IMG/VR virus record: IMGVR_UViG_3300045885_000315
Span: 1 to 51,630 of that record
Direction: 5' to 3' (one strand)
Source: a virus
Length of the DNA stretch: 51,630 nucleotides
Under the pieces are notes generated by a model. That model did no database searches. It had not been told where the DNA came from and saw only the letters and a program-made list of their open reading frames with translations. Within the stretch, counting starts at the first letter, position 1. Each line of letters starts with the position of its first letter. This document shows, piece by piece, positions 37,946 to 46,819 of the stretch. The translations under genes and the position numbers were made by a program.

Positions 37946-38503
37946 TTGAAGACTGAAGACAAAGGGCGCACGGCACCCGCGCCGATCGAAACAGAATACC
38001 AAGGCTACCGCTTCCGCTCACGCCTTGAAGCGCGATGGGCTGTCTTCTTCCAGAATCTCGGGCTACACTGGCGATACGAGATCGAGGGGTTCTATCTTCC
38101 ATCTGGCCCCTACCTGCCGGACTTCTTTATTTCCAATGGATTCGGTTTCTATGTCGAGGTAAAGCCGCATGTATCGCTTTCCCGTGCTCAACATTTATGT
38201 GCAGACCTGGCACGCGCCACCAGTGTGAACTGCTTGCTCATCGAGGGTGAGCCATGGCCAAACGAATACGTCGCACTGCTTTTCGAAGCTTCGACCGGCA
38301 TCGAATACAAGCATGTGCGGTTCGGAGAATGTCGTAAGTGTGAAGGCGAACCATGGTTATTCTCTGCAGATTTAGCTTCTCCGCTTGCGCCGCGGAGCAA
38401 CTGCCGTTCGGAAGTCTGGCCCATTGAACACACTCCATACCTGATCGCTGCCTTCAAGGCCGCGCGAGGTGCCCGCTTCGAGCACGGCGAGGTGCCCGCA
38501 TGA
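37946..38503 (+). CDS. PD-(D/E)XK-type nuclease
   Basis: A 185-residue protein with TTG start (the only good in-frame start). It carries the pattern of small phage PD-(D/E)XK nucleases: FRSRLEARWAVFF with the conserved Glu, YLPDFFI with the Asp, and FYVEVKP with the Glu-x-Lys. A Cys pair (CRKC) follows. Known members cut or process DNA in replication or recombination. It overlaps the primase-helicase by ATGA, which supports a replication role. Confidence 0.75.
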   Translation: MKTEDKGRTAPAPIETEYQGYRFRSRLEARWAVFFQNLGLHWRYEIEGFYLPSGPYLPDFFISNGFGFYVEVKPHVSLSRAQHLCADLARATSVNCLLIEGEPWPNEYVALLFEASTGIEYKHVRFGECRKCEGEPWLFSADLASPLAPRSNCRSEVWPIEHTPYLIAAFKAARGARFEHGEVPA

Positions 38504-40509
38504 TTCCCATCGGCATCGACTTGAGTGCGATGGATTACGCGATGCTCGCAAAGTCGGGAATCTCCCAGCAGCTCGCCGCCGACGCCGGAATCCGTCGAGT
38601 CTCCAACGCTGAAGGCATGGTCATGATGGGGCGCTCTGGTCGTGGAGACTATGCGGGGATCGTCTTTCCCTACCGATGGCCTGGCGATGTTGCCATTCGC
38701 GAATACCGGTTGCGGCGAGACCATCCCGAAGTAGAACTCAACGATGACGGTAAAGAGAAAGAGCGCGCCAAGTACATCTCCCCTCCTGGCCGCAGCAACA
38801 TGCTCTACTTCCCGCCCGGTGTGCAGGTGGAGCAGCTCAGTGACTCCAAACTACCCATTCTGATCACAGAGGGTGAAAAGAAGACACTGGCCCTTTCGGT
38901 TTTAGCCTGGCGCAATCTCGGCGAAGCTGCAGAAAAACCACGGTGGCTTTCCGTGGGATTGTCGGGCGTCTGGAATTGGCGCGGGACTGTCGGTAAGACT
39001 TCCGGCCCAGACGGGGAGCGGCGAGACATCAAAGGCGTGATTCCTGATGTCGACAAGATCAGCTGGCGCGGCCGCGATGTCACGATTGTGTTCGACCGTA
39101 ACGCCGTAACGAATCAGTCGGTGATGGCCGCCCTCGTCGGCCTTTCCCATGAACTCCGACGTAGAGGATCCATCGTTCGGCGTTTTGTTTGGCCCAAACA
39201 CGAAACAGTTAATGGTATCGATGACGTTGTTGGTAAACATGGTGCGGATTTCACATTGGCGCTTATCCAAACCAACAGCCATCCCATCACACCGACTGAA
39301 CGCGACCAACAGAACTCACCCCGGAAGTACGACAAAGAAGAAAGCGGACACCGGTTGGAGTTTAAAGACGTCGGCGTGACCTTCCAGGTCGACCGGATGC
39401 GCCGGGATCGCCACGAACTCATCGGAGAACTCACCGTGCGCTGCAGTCTCGCGGGGGCGAAGACCGTGGATGGCTGCCTGTCCGTGGCAGACTTCAACTT
39501 CTCCTCTCTTCGGGCGCGACTGGATAGAGCGAAGCACCTTTCCGAGCGAGCCAACGCAACGCAGCTCGACTGGGTCTCGATGATCGAGGAGTTCTGTCAG
39601 AAGGTATTCGCGATCGAACGCCAAGGCGCGCCCGCGGTGGATTTACGAACAGTGGAGATGCCGCCGGAAGATGACGACTACTACATCAACGGGCTTGTCT
39701 TCCCCCGCCGTCACCCGACGATTCTGTTTGGCGATGGCAGCGCAGGAAAAAGCTATATCGCGCTATGGGTGGCAGGTCAACTCGAGGCGCAGGGCTTCAA
39801 CGTGGCGCTCTTCGACTGGGAACTAGCTGCATCTGATCATCGCGTTCGATTACAGAGGCTATTCCCGGATATGCCAAGAATCACCTATTGCCGGTGTGAG
39901 TTTCCTATCACCCATGAGATTGATCGACTGCGGCGTGTCGTGACGGAGAACCAGATCGACTTCGCGATCTTCGACAGCATTGCTTTCGCGTGTAATGGCC
40001 GTCCAGAAGACGCCGAGATTGCGAGTCAGTATTACCGCGCCGTTCGCTCGGTAGGCGTCGGCAGCCTGCACATCGCGCACATCAATAAGTCGGAGGACGG
40101 CGACAAGAAACCTTTCGGTTCGGTGTTCTGGCACAACGGCGCTCGCATGACCTGGTATGCCCATGCCGCCGAGCGTGCCGACGACAACGAACCTCTTACT
40201 GTGGGCCTGTTCAACCGCAAGGCGAATCTGAACGGCGCACGTCAACCTGTCAGCCTCCGCCTGACCTTCGGGCGTCAGCGGACTGATATTTCCCGGGTCG
40301 ACATGGCAGACACGCCAGACCTGGCCAGCAAACTCACGATCCGCCAACGCATGACCGTCCTCCTCAAGAGGGGTTCGATGACCGAACAGGAAATCGCCGA
40401 TGAACTCGAGGCCAGCCTCGACAGCGTTCGAAAGGCCGCAAAACGAAATCATCGCGACTTCATCCTCTTGAGTGGCGGCCGCATCGGTCTCGTGGAAAAA
40501 GGAGCATGA
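38500..40509 (+). CDS. Primase-helicase (TOPRIM plus RepA-like ATPase)
   Basis: A 669-residue replication protein. The N-terminal half resembles DUF3854/TOPRIM primases: ILITEGEKKTLAL with the conserved Glu, then VTIVFDRN and NGIDDVVGKHG. The C-terminal half is a RecA-like hexameric helicase: TILFGDGSAGKSYIAL (Walker A, about 411-418), FAIFDSIAF (Walker B), and HIAHINKSEDG...PFGSVFWHNGARMTW. A short HTH-like end (TEQEIADELEASLDSV) closes the protein. It is likely the key initiator for phage DNA synthesis, and the candidate origin lies right behind it. Confidence 0.85.
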   Translation: MIPIGIDLSAMDYAMLAKSGISQQLAADAGIRRVSNAEGMVMMGRSGRGDYAGIVFPYRWPGDVAIREYRLRRDHPEVELNDDGKEKERAKYISPPGRSNMLYFPPGVQVEQLSDSKLPILITEGEKKTLALSVLAWRNLGEAAEKPRWLSVGLSGVWNWRGTVGKTSGPDGERRDIKGVIPDVDKISWRGRDVTIVFDRNAVTNQSVMAALVGLSHELRRRGSIVRRFVWPKHETVNGIDDVVGKHGADFTLALIQTNSHPITPTERDQQNSPRKYDKEESGHRLEFKDVGVTFQVDRMRRDRHELIGELTVRCSLAGAKTVDGCLSVADFNFSSLRARLDRAKHLSERANATQLDWVSMIEEFCQKVFAIERQGAPAVDLRTVEMPPEDDDYYINGLVFPRRHPTILFGDGSAGKSYIALWVAGQLEAQGFNVALFDWELAASDHRVRLQRLFPDMPRITYCRCEFPITHEIDRLRRVVTENQIDFAIFDSIAFACNGRPEDAEIASQYYRAVRSVGVGSLHIAHINKSEDGDKKPFGSVFWHNGARMTWYAHAAERADDNEPLTVGLFNRKANLNGARQPVSLRLTFGRQRTDISRVDMADTPDLASKLTIRQRMTVLLKRGSMTEQEIADELEASLDSVRKAAKRNHRDFILLSGGRIGLVEKGA

Positions 40510-40840
40510 AAAGACACGTGTCCAGACACTACAGACAGGTGTCTTATCTTATTGGTTCTACTAATGAAACTCGGATTCATACCTCGGGGCGAATGAGCGA
40601 GTGGCTTTGAAAAGTCGCGGACACTACCGAAAGTGTCCGGACAGGCGGCTTAGGTTGTTGAAAACAAAGAAAAATGCTTGAGTTTAACGTCTTTTGGCGG
40701 ACGAAAATTTTAAGAAAGAAAGAAAGTACCAAAGAAAGAAAGAAAACAGGGAAATCTCTCTTAAAGAGATTTCCAAACCCTGTAGAAAGAGCGCCGTCTG
40801 TTGCCGCTATCGCGGCAGCCGTCGCAGGGAACGGGGAACT
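40510..40840. other. Candidate replication origin (repeat-rich, AT-rich)
   Basis: This 331-base segment has no convincing gene. It holds a perfect GACACGTGTC palindrome (40513-40522) and two related hairpins, AGACAC...GTGTCT (40524-40544) and CGGACACT...AGTGTCCG (40618-40639). The shared core is GACACTAC-N-GA-N-A...GTGTC. Two runs of AAAG repeats (about 40709-40745) and two more stems follow. It lies between the primase-helicase and a resolvase-like gene. These features fit an origin, though function is inferred. Confidence 0.55.
40750..40774. repeat. Perfect 10-bp inverted repeat
   Basis: GGAAATCTCT (40750-40759), five-base loop CTTAA, AGAGATTTCC (40765-40774). It sits directly after the AAAG-rich stretch and is flanked by a further weak pairing (ACAGGG with CCCTGT). 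No T run follows, so origin structure or an RNA element is more likely than a terminator. A smaller stem, TGCCGC-TATC-GCGGCA, follows near 40803. Confidence 0.75.
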
Positions 40841-41335
40841 GTGAACTCCGATGTTTCCCGCATCGAGTTCACCATCACCGGGCAACTCTACAGCCTGAAG
40901 AACAACCGGATGATCCTGCCTGTTGCTCCGAAGAATCCCGTGGCTGCTGGAGCGAAGTGCCCGCACTGTAAAAAACCCTTGATGATGATGACGCACCTCA
41001 ACAGTAAGGCTTCGGCATTCGAGCGGGCGTTTCGAAAGCAACTCCCCGAATCCGCCAAGCAGAACTGGGAGATGCCCGTCGGGGTGACGGTCACCATCTA
41101 CTACCCCACCAACCTGCAGGACGCCGACGAAGCGCATGTCTTCGACCTGATGCAGGCCTACGGCGTGATCAAAAACGACCGCCAGGTGGTTTCAAAGTTC
41201 GTGAGGAAACTGATCGACCCGGACAACCCACGCGTTCACGTTGTCGTGATCCCGGTGCTCTGGGATCGCTCCGGCAGGCAGCCCGGCCTTTTTCACGACG
41301 ACACCCAACAGAATCCGATGGAGGTATCCGCATGA
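40841..41335 (+). CDS. RusA-like Holliday junction resolvase
   Basis: About 164 residues, read from GTG at 40841 behind ggggaact; the frame is open upstream. The RusA pattern is present: FTITGQLYSLKNNR at the start, and DADEAHVFDLMQAYGVIKNDRQVVSK with acidic residues and the NDRQV motif, then VHVVVIPV. A CPHC insert may bind a metal. RusA enzymes resolve branched recombination intermediates before packaging. It fits with the Erf/exonuclease pair and the nuclease nearby. Confidence 0.75.
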   Translation: MNSDVSRIEFTITGQLYSLKNNRMILPVAPKNPVAAGAKCPHCKKPLMMMTHLNSKASAFERAFRKQLPESAKQNWEMPVGVTVTIYYPTNLQDADEAHVFDLMQAYGVIKNDRQVVSKFVRKLIDPDNPRVHVVVIPVLWDRSGRQPGLFHDDTQQNPMEVSA

Positions 41336-41568
41336 CGACTCTATTCGCGAATGAAAAGCGCAAACTCCCGGCAGGTTTTGTTCTCCACATCCCCCTTGCT
41401 GAAGCGATGCTCTGCCTGGACTGCGAAACGATCTCGCGGGGCAATCAGTGTGCGGCCTGCGGATCCGCCTCGATCGTCAACCTGAAGACCATCGTCGACG
41501 GCAAACCCCTTCCCCTCTCAGACGCCTGGAAGCAGGCCCGCGAGAAAGAACTGGAGCGTGCCGGATGA
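41332..41568 (+). CDS. Zinc-ribbon protein
   Basis: A 78-residue protein with a CLDC...CAAC zinc ribbon (residues about 28-44), a short beta part and a helical C-terminus (SDAWKQAREKELE). It is joined by ATGA to the resolvase and to the next gene. No specific role is known; a DNA-repair accessory is possible. Confidence 0.6.
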   Translation: MTTLFANEKRKLPAGFVLHIPLAEAMLCLDCETISRGNQCAACGSASIVNLKTIVDGKPLPLSDAWKQAREKELERAG

Positions 41569-41738
41569 TCTGGATGTTGTGCCTATCGCTGTCCCTAAAC
41601 GTGGTTCTGGTCGTGATCGTCTGCGTGCTGGAGGGTGCCCTCTGCGATGCGCGCGACACCATCGCGGTCCATGAGGATTCGATTGAAACGCTGTCTCGTA
41701 CTTTGAGCGAATCGAAGTCGGAGGAGTGGATACGGTAG
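41565..41738 (+). CDS. Small membrane protein (Rz/spanin-like shape)
   Basis: A 57-residue protein with one N-terminal helix (MIWMLCLSLSLNVVLVVIVCV) and a polar helical tail (AVHEDSIETLSRTLSESK). The shape would fit an inner-membrane spanin or a small regulator, but it is far from the lysis genes. ATGA overlap links it to the zinc-ribbon gene. Function unknown. Confidence 0.5.
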   Translation: MIWMLCLSLSLNVVLVVIVCVLEGALCDARDTIAVHEDSIETLSRTLSESKSEEWIR

Positions 41739-41765
41739 CGTGTGCAATCTGAGAGGCCTAAGCCG

Positions 41766-41930
41766 ATGACGCGTGAATGGCTGCTTGAACACAAGTTCTG
41801 CGTGGCTTGCCAGACTCAACCGGCGCAGAACAATCAGATCTTCTGTAAAAATTGCTTTCGGCGGATGTTGACGGCGGATGCTTCCGCAATGAAAGGGCTC
41901 AGTTCGGAACTGGCAAAGCATAAGCATTGA
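41766..41930 (+). CDS. Small zinc-ribbon protein
   Basis: A 54-residue protein starting at MTREWLLEHKF behind gagaggcc; a GTG at 41742 would add eight residues. The core has CVACQTQPAQNNQIFCKNC, a small four-cysteine ribbon, followed by a helix. It belongs to the cluster of tiny zinc proteins here. Function unknown. Confidence 0.55.
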   Translation: MTREWLLEHKFCVACQTQPAQNNQIFCKNCFRRMLTADASAMKGLSSELAKHKH

Positions 41931-42000
41931 CACGGGGTGCTAATCTGGCATCCACAACAACCCTACGGGACGTTGACCCCACCACAAAACAACAGGGCAT

Positions 42001-42264
42001 TTGCCCGACTATTCCCAAAAACATCTGATGACGAAGAACGCTGAACGCCGGGAGAAATTCCGGAAGCGTGGAACTGCGCCTACCGAACTTGAGCGTGAAT
42101 GGCGAGCCTACCTCGGGGAATCCCCGAATCCGTGGGGTGGCGCGAAGTCTGCGGATGCTGGTGACGAAGACGAGGACAAAAAGCGTGCGGGTCCACAGAC
42201 TATGCAAATCGACAACGGCAGGCGGAAAAGTAAGCTGGAGATCCGGACTCTTGCAGGGTTGTGA
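42001..42264 (+). CDS. Small charged protein upstream of HNH
   Basis: An 87-residue protein with a possible TTG start; ATG at 42028 (MTKNAERREKF) is the alternative. It has a basic N-terminus, a helix (TELEREWRAYLGE), an acidic linker (DAGDEDEDKK) and a basic end. No known domain. It precedes the HNH nuclease by three bases. It may help packaging, but this is only by place. Confidence 0.5.
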   Translation: MPDYSQKHLMTKNAERREKFRKRGTAPTELEREWRAYLGESPNPWGGAKSADAGDEDEDKKRAGPQTMQIDNGRRKSKLEIRTLAGL

Positions 42265-42267
42265 CGC

Positions 42268-42615
42268 TTGCCGATACGTAAGCCGTGTGGCAGGCCAGGC
42301 TGTGCACATTCAAAGCCCTGCCCCGACCATGCTGAGCGCACCTACCAGCCCGACACCAAGACCGAAGATGAACGCAGGTTCTACAGTTCCACGGCGTGGA
42401 AGCGCAAACGCAGGGAGGTCCTCGATCGAGAGCCGTTGTGTCGCGAATGCAAGAAGCGCGGGCTCTACATCGCAGCCACAACCGCAGACCACATCGTTGC
42501 GATGCGTGACGGCGGCGCTCCTCTCGACGACGACAACCTCCAGCCCCTCTGTACGCCCTGCCACAACGCCAAGCGAGCCCGGGAGCGTGCTGCGCGGGTG
42601 GGGGGAGGGTCGTGA
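42268..42615 (+). CDS. HNH endonuclease
   Basis: A 115-residue nuclease with TTG start. The beta-beta-alpha-metal motif is intact: CRECKKRG, TADHIVAMRDGG with the catalytic His, NLQPLCTPCHNAKRA with Asn and the last His, and Cys pairs that bind zinc. HNH proteins directly ahead of the terminase are typical of HK97-like phages and help cut DNA for packaging. The gene order here (HNH-TerS-TerL-portal) fits this well. Confidence 0.85.
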   Translation: MPIRKPCGRPGCAHSKPCPDHAERTYQPDTKTEDERRFYSSTAWKRKRREVLDREPLCRECKKRGLYIAATTADHIVAMRDGGAPLDDDNLQPLCTPCHNAKRARERAARVGGGS

Positions 42616-42690
42616 GCTATCTCCTTTATTTCCCGGCACCGCCCGGCGCCCAAATTCTCTGTTCACCAAAATGGAGCCTCGGGCCTGAGT

Positions 42691-43086
42691 ATGGGAGGTC
42701 GACCTCGCACCCCGACGAATATTCTCGACGCCCGCGGGGCCTTCAAGGACCACCCCGACCGAAAGCGTGCCAGGGCGAATGAGCCCATCGTCACCGCTCC
42801 TCTCGGTGATCCGCCGGAAGGTTTAACGGGCGATCAGCTCGGCTGCTGGAAGGAGATCGTCACCGTGGCGCCCGCCGGTGTCCTTCGTTCCTCGGACCGG
42901 ATGGCGGTGGAGGAGGCGGCGCGAATTCTCACGAAGATTCGGCAGGGCGGTGCGTCCACCGAGGAGCGTCGACTGTTCCTGAACTACTTGGGCCGATTTG
43001 GCATGACTCCGTCCGACCGTTCGAAGGTTTCTGTAGACAAGCCGAAGCCGCAAACCGGATCGAAGTGGAGCGGCATTGGCAGCTAA
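42691..43086 (+). CDS. Terminase small subunit (P27 family)
   Basis: A 131-residue protein with the family layout: GGRPRTPTNILDARG at the start, a helical middle (LTGDQLGCWKEIV, then AVEEAARILTKIR) and a basic C-terminal end. It binds packaging-site DNA and loads the large subunit. The stop is 11 bases inside the start of the large subunit. The ribosome site is not clear. Confidence 0.82.
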   Translation: MGGRPRTPTNILDARGAFKDHPDRKRARANEPIVTAPLGDPPEGLTGDQLGCWKEIVTVAPAGVLRSSDRMAVEEAARILTKIRQGGASTEERRLFLNYLGRFGMTPSDRSKVSVDKPKPQTGSKWSGIGS

Positions 43087-44797
43087 GACGTTCGGGGCCC
43101 GAGCTACGCAGTATGCGCGCGACGTCGTTGCCGGAAAGGTTCCCGCGGCGAAGCTTCTCCGTCTCGCCTGCGAACGGCACCTGAAGGATCTGGAGCGATC
43201 GAAGGACAAGTCGTACCCGTACGTGTTCAACCCGGCACGGAAAAACGGGAAGGCGGCGCCGGCGGAGGCAATCTGCCGGTTTGCGGAAAACATGGTTCAC
43301 GTCAAAGGCGAGTGGGCCGGGAAGACGATCGTTCTGGAGCCGTGGCAGTGTTTCCTTCTCTCAGTGGCCTTCGGCTGGATCCGGCGTGCGGATGGCTTGC
43401 GGCGCTTCCGAGAACTCTACTGGGAAATCGCCCGCAAGAACTCCAAGAGCACGATGGGCGCGATCGTCGGCTTGTATATGACGTTTGCCGACGATGAGCC
43501 TGGCGCCGACGTCCTCGCCGGAGCGACCTCGCAGGACCAGGCGATGTTCGTGTTCAAGCCGGCATGGCAGATGGCGAAGAAGAATCCGGAATTCGCGGAG
43601 CACTTCGGGATCGGTCTCGCCGGAACAGAAACCAATCCTGGGAATATCTACTCCCTCGGCTCGGCCAGTGCGTTTCGGATGATTATCGGGAAGCCGGGCG
43701 ACGGCGACAGCCCGCACTGCGCCATCATTGACGAATTCCACGAGCACTCGACTCCGGACCAGTACGACGCGATGAAAACCGGCATGGGAGCCAGACGCCA
43801 ACCGATGCGGTCGATCATCACCACGGCCGGCACCGATACCTCCGGGCCCTGCTACGACAAGCATCTGGAATCGATCAAGGTCCTCGAGGGAACGCTCGAG
43901 AACGATGAACTGTTCTGCGTGATCTACGGCATCGATGAGGACGACGACTGGAAAGATTTCTCGATTTGGCGGAAGGCCAACCCAAACCTCGGCGTCTCCG
44001 TTCGGGAGGATTATCTCCGTGCCCAGCTGCGCGACGCTTTACAGAACCCCGGCCAGACCAACGCGATTCTCACGAAGAATCTGAACCGGTGGATGTCGGC
44101 CGGCGTCGCCTGGATGAACATGGCGAAGTGGTCGGCCTGCGCACGGCCAGGACTGACGCTCGAGAGCCTCCGTGGGCGCCGTTGCTGGCTGGGCCTGGAC
44201 TTGGCGAATAAGATCGACATCGCGTCGCTTGCCTACATCTTCGAACTCGAAGAGTCCGGCCTCTACGGCTTCCTTTGCCGGCACTACCTTCCATCGGAGA
44301 CGATCGAGCTCCAGCCGAATTCGCACTATCGAAAATGGCGCGACGAAGGCTGGATCATCGAAACCGAAGGAGCACGGACGGATTTCCTTCGCATTGAAGC
44401 CGACATCAAAGACGCGACCTCGCAGTTCTCCGTCCAGGAACTTGCCTATGACCCACGTGAGGCGAGTTACCTGATCAAGAACATCGAAGACTGGGCCTCG
44501 TTTGAATGCTTCGAAATCAACCAGGGCCCGCAGCTGATGTCTGAGCCGATGAAGGAGATGGAGGCGCAGGTCTACGCCGGCACGATCCAGCATCCGGACG
44601 ATCCGGTCCTGAACTGGATGATGGGCAACGTGATCAAGAAGCAAGCCCGCACCGGCGGCCCAGTCAAAACCTACTACCCGACCAAGGACCGCGACGCGAA
44701 CAAGATCGACGGGGTGGTGGCTGGGATCATGGGGCTCGGTCGCGCGATCCTTAACGCTGGCGCCGGTTACGTCGAGGGGCGCCTGACCGTCGCATGA
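43076..44797 (+). CDS. Terminase large subunit
   Basis: A 573-residue packaging motor with TTG start. It belongs to the Terminase_1 group: the N-terminal ATPase with EIARKNSKSTMGA (Walker A, residue about 120), CAIIDEFHEH (Walker B, about 217) and a later SIITTAG (motif III), then the RNase H-like nuclease with GLDLANKIDIAS and DANKIDGVVAG acidic residues. The length is normal. It pumps DNA into the prohead and cuts concatemers; the clade is often cos- or pac-type and cannot be decided here. Confidence 0.93.
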   Translation: MAAKTFGARATQYARDVVAGKVPAAKLLRLACERHLKDLERSKDKSYPYVFNPARKNGKAAPAEAICRFAENMVHVKGEWAGKTIVLEPWQCFLLSVAFGWIRRADGLRRFRELYWEIARKNSKSTMGAIVGLYMTFADDEPGADVLAGATSQDQAMFVFKPAWQMAKKNPEFAEHFGIGLAGTETNPGNIYSLGSASAFRMIIGKPGDGDSPHCAIIDEFHEHSTPDQYDAMKTGMGARRQPMRSIITTAGTDTSGPCYDKHLESIKVLEGTLENDELFCVIYGIDEDDDWKDFSIWRKANPNLGVSVREDYLRAQLRDALQNPGQTNAILTKNLNRWMSAGVAWMNMAKWSACARPGLTLESLRGRRCWLGLDLANKIDIASLAYIFELEESGLYGFLCRHYLPSETIELQPNSHYRKWRDEGWIIETEGARTDFLRIEADIKDATSQFSVQELAYDPREASYLIKNIEDWASFECFEINQGPQLMSEPMKEMEAQVYAGTIQHPDDPVLNWMMGNVIKKQARTGGPVKTYYPTKDRDANKIDGVVAGIMGLGRAILNAGAGYVEGRLTVA

Positions 44798-46071
44798 GTT
44801 TACTCAGCCTGGGGCTCTCATCGATTCCGCGGCCGGAGTCGGACCTCAAGACCGCCACGACGATCACGATCGACGAACTCGTCAAGCGGCTCGACTCTGT
44901 TTACCAGACGATCAGCGGCATCAGCGTGACTCCCGAGAATTGCATGGAGTCGCCGACCGTTCATTCGCTGATCACCGGGATCTCGAGGCGCGTGGCAAGC
45001 CTTCCCCCTGTCGTACTACAGAAGACCACGAGCAAAGGGCGAACCACGAAGGAGCCTCTGCCGAACCATCCGGTACAAAGGCTGCTGAACAAGCCGAACG
45101 ATTGGCAAAGCCGAACGGATTACTGGCTGGACGCGACGAGTTATCTCCTGCGTTATGGCCGTTATTATGCGTTCAAGGCTCAAGGAAAGACCGGTCCGAT
45201 CCGCCGGCTGATCCCGCTCGCGCCCTACCGCGTCACGGGTCGACAGAACGAGGACTGGTCCGTTGTCTATGACATAACCCAGCCAAATGGCGCAAGAAAA
45301 CCCTATCAGCCCTGGGAGATTCACTATGCCCGCGGTCCAGCGCGGGATGGATTCAATGGTGACTCGCCGGTTAACGACTGTCGGGAGGCGATCGCCTGCG
45401 AAATCGCAGCTCAGAAGTTTGGCGGATCGTTCTTCGGTGGTGGCGCGATGCCGGGCGTCATCTTCGAATTCATGGAGAACGTCCAGGGCTTCAAGAGCGA
45501 TGAGCAGCGCAAAGAGTTTGTCCGGGACTACCAGCAAGTATTCAGCGGCCGTGGCCGATTCAATGCAATGCTCATGCCCAAGGGCATCAAAGTCGGCACA
45601 CAGGTCGGCGTTGAGCCCGACAAGGCGCAGTTTATCCAGACACGCTCGTTCCTGCGCAGCGTCATCGCCGGTGCCTGGGGGATTCCGCCTTTCATCGTCG
45701 GCGACCTCGAGCACCAGACCTTCAACAACGCCGAGCAGCAGAGCATCGAGTTGGTCATCGGCGTCATTCTGCCTTTCCTTAAGATTTTCGAGTCCGCCAT
45801 GGAGCGCGATCTTCTGACGGTCGACGATCGGAATAGCGGAGTGATCATCCGGTTCAACCTCGATGCTGCCCTGCGCGGCGACTTCAAGACGCGTCAGGAA
45901 GGGCTGAAGATCCAGCGCGAAAACGGCGTCATCAATCCCAACGAGTGGCGCGAGTTCGAAAACATGAATCCCAGGGAAGGCGACGGCGGCGAGGAGTACT
46001 GGGACGAAGGACCGTCTGGACAGAACAGCCAGCCCGGCAAGCAAGATCCTCAAGGAGAACCGAATGCGTAG
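44794..46071 (+). CDS. Portal protein (HK97 type)
   Basis: A 425-residue protein of the HK97 portal family: RRVASLPPVVLQK, RLLNKPNDWQSRTDYW and RYGRYYAFKAQGKTG, then AWGIPPFIVGDLEHQTFNNAEQQS. The last segment is diagnostic. The C-terminus is Pro/Gln-rich. It overlaps TerL by ATGA and the protease by 8 bases. It forms the dodecameric ring through which DNA enters and leaves. Confidence 0.93.
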   Translation: MSLLSLGLSSIPRPESDLKTATTITIDELVKRLDSVYQTISGISVTPENCMESPTVHSLITGISRRVASLPPVVLQKTTSKGRTTKEPLPNHPVQRLLNKPNDWQSRTDYWLDATSYLLRYGRYYAFKAQGKTGPIRRLIPLAPYRVTGRQNEDWSVVYDITQPNGARKPYQPWEIHYARGPARDGFNGDSPVNDCREAIACEIAAQKFGGSFFGGGAMPGVIFEFMENVQGFKSDEQRKEFVRDYQQVFSGRGRFNAMLMPKGIKVGTQVGVEPDKAQFIQTRSFLRSVIAGAWGIPPFIVGDLEHQTFNNAEQQSIELVIGVILPFLKIFESAMERDLLTVDDRNSGVIIRFNLDAALRGDFKTRQEGLKIQRENGVINPNEWREFENMNPREGDGGEEYWDEGPSGQNSQPGKQDPQGEPNA

Positions 46072-46744
46072 AACACTCACCTTTCCGATGGAAATCAAGG
46101 CGCTGAAGGGGCGGGAGTTTGAAGGCTATGGCTCCACCTTCGGGAACACGGATCTCGGCGGTGACATCGTGATGCCGGGCGCCTTCACTAAGAGCCTAAC
46201 GAAGAAGAACCCCAAGATGCTCTATCAGCACGACCCGAGCCGAGTGCCTGGCGTCTGGCGGACCGTTCAGGAGGATTCCAAGGGGCTCTACGTACACGGT
46301 CGCCTGATTGAAACCACGCTCGGCAACGACGCTTATGTGGAGTTGAAGGAAGGCGCCATCGACGGGATGTCGATCGGTTTCATCACCGTGAAGGATGATG
46401 GGCGCCGCAATCCTCGCAAGCTTCAGGAAATCGATTTGTGGGAGGTGTCGATTGTCACCTTCCCGATGAATGAGTCGGCACTCGTCGACTCGATCAAGCA
46501 ATTTTGGGGAAACGTCCCCAATACCAAGCGAGAACTCGAGGCCCAGCTCCGCTCGTTCGGGATGAGCAGCGCGGAAGCAAAGACCATGATTTCTCAGCTC
46601 GGCAAGATTTTCGACTCGGACCCTGACGGGATGCCAGACGGTCGCCACCGCGATGGTGGAGTCGAGCCGGACGAAGTTACCGAACTCCTGGAGGGCATGT
46701 ACCGCTTCCAGGATTCCGCCGTAGCAGGAGCGCTGCGCCGGTAA
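46064..46744 (+). CDS. Prohead protease (S78 family)
   Basis: A 226-residue protease. The S78 markers are visible: FEGYGSTFGNTDLGGDIV, LYQHDPSRVPG with catalytic His56, and GMSIGF with catalytic Ser103. The C-terminal part is helical and may serve as a scaffold or targeting tail. It would remove the N-terminal delta domain of the capsid protein. A terminator-like hairpin lies between it and the capsid gene. Confidence 0.9.
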   Translation: MRRTLTFPMEIKALKGREFEGYGSTFGNTDLGGDIVMPGAFTKSLTKKNPKMLYQHDPSRVPGVWRTVQEDSKGLYVHGRLIETTLGNDAYVELKEGAIDGMSIGFITVKDDGRRNPRKLQEIDLWEVSIVTFPMNESALVDSIKQFWGNVPNTKRELEAQLRSFGMSSAEAKTMISQLGKIFDSDPDGMPDGRHRDGGVEPDEVTELLEGMYRFQDSAVAGALRR

Positions 46745-46772
46745 GAACTTCCGTCAAACCGTCAACTGAAAC

Positions 46773-46797
46773 AAGCCGCCTTTCCGGGCGGCTTTTT
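46773..46797 (+). terminator. Rho-independent terminator before the capsid gene
   Basis: AAGCCGCC (46773-46780), loop TTTCCG, GGCGGCTT (46787-46794), then a run of T that starts in the stem and extends to 46797. It lies 26 bases before the capsid ATG. A partial terminator here could separate capsid from portal/protease expression or trim RNA ends. Confidence 0.75.
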
Positions 46798-46819
46798 CAT
46801 TTCCGAGGACTTATTCTTC

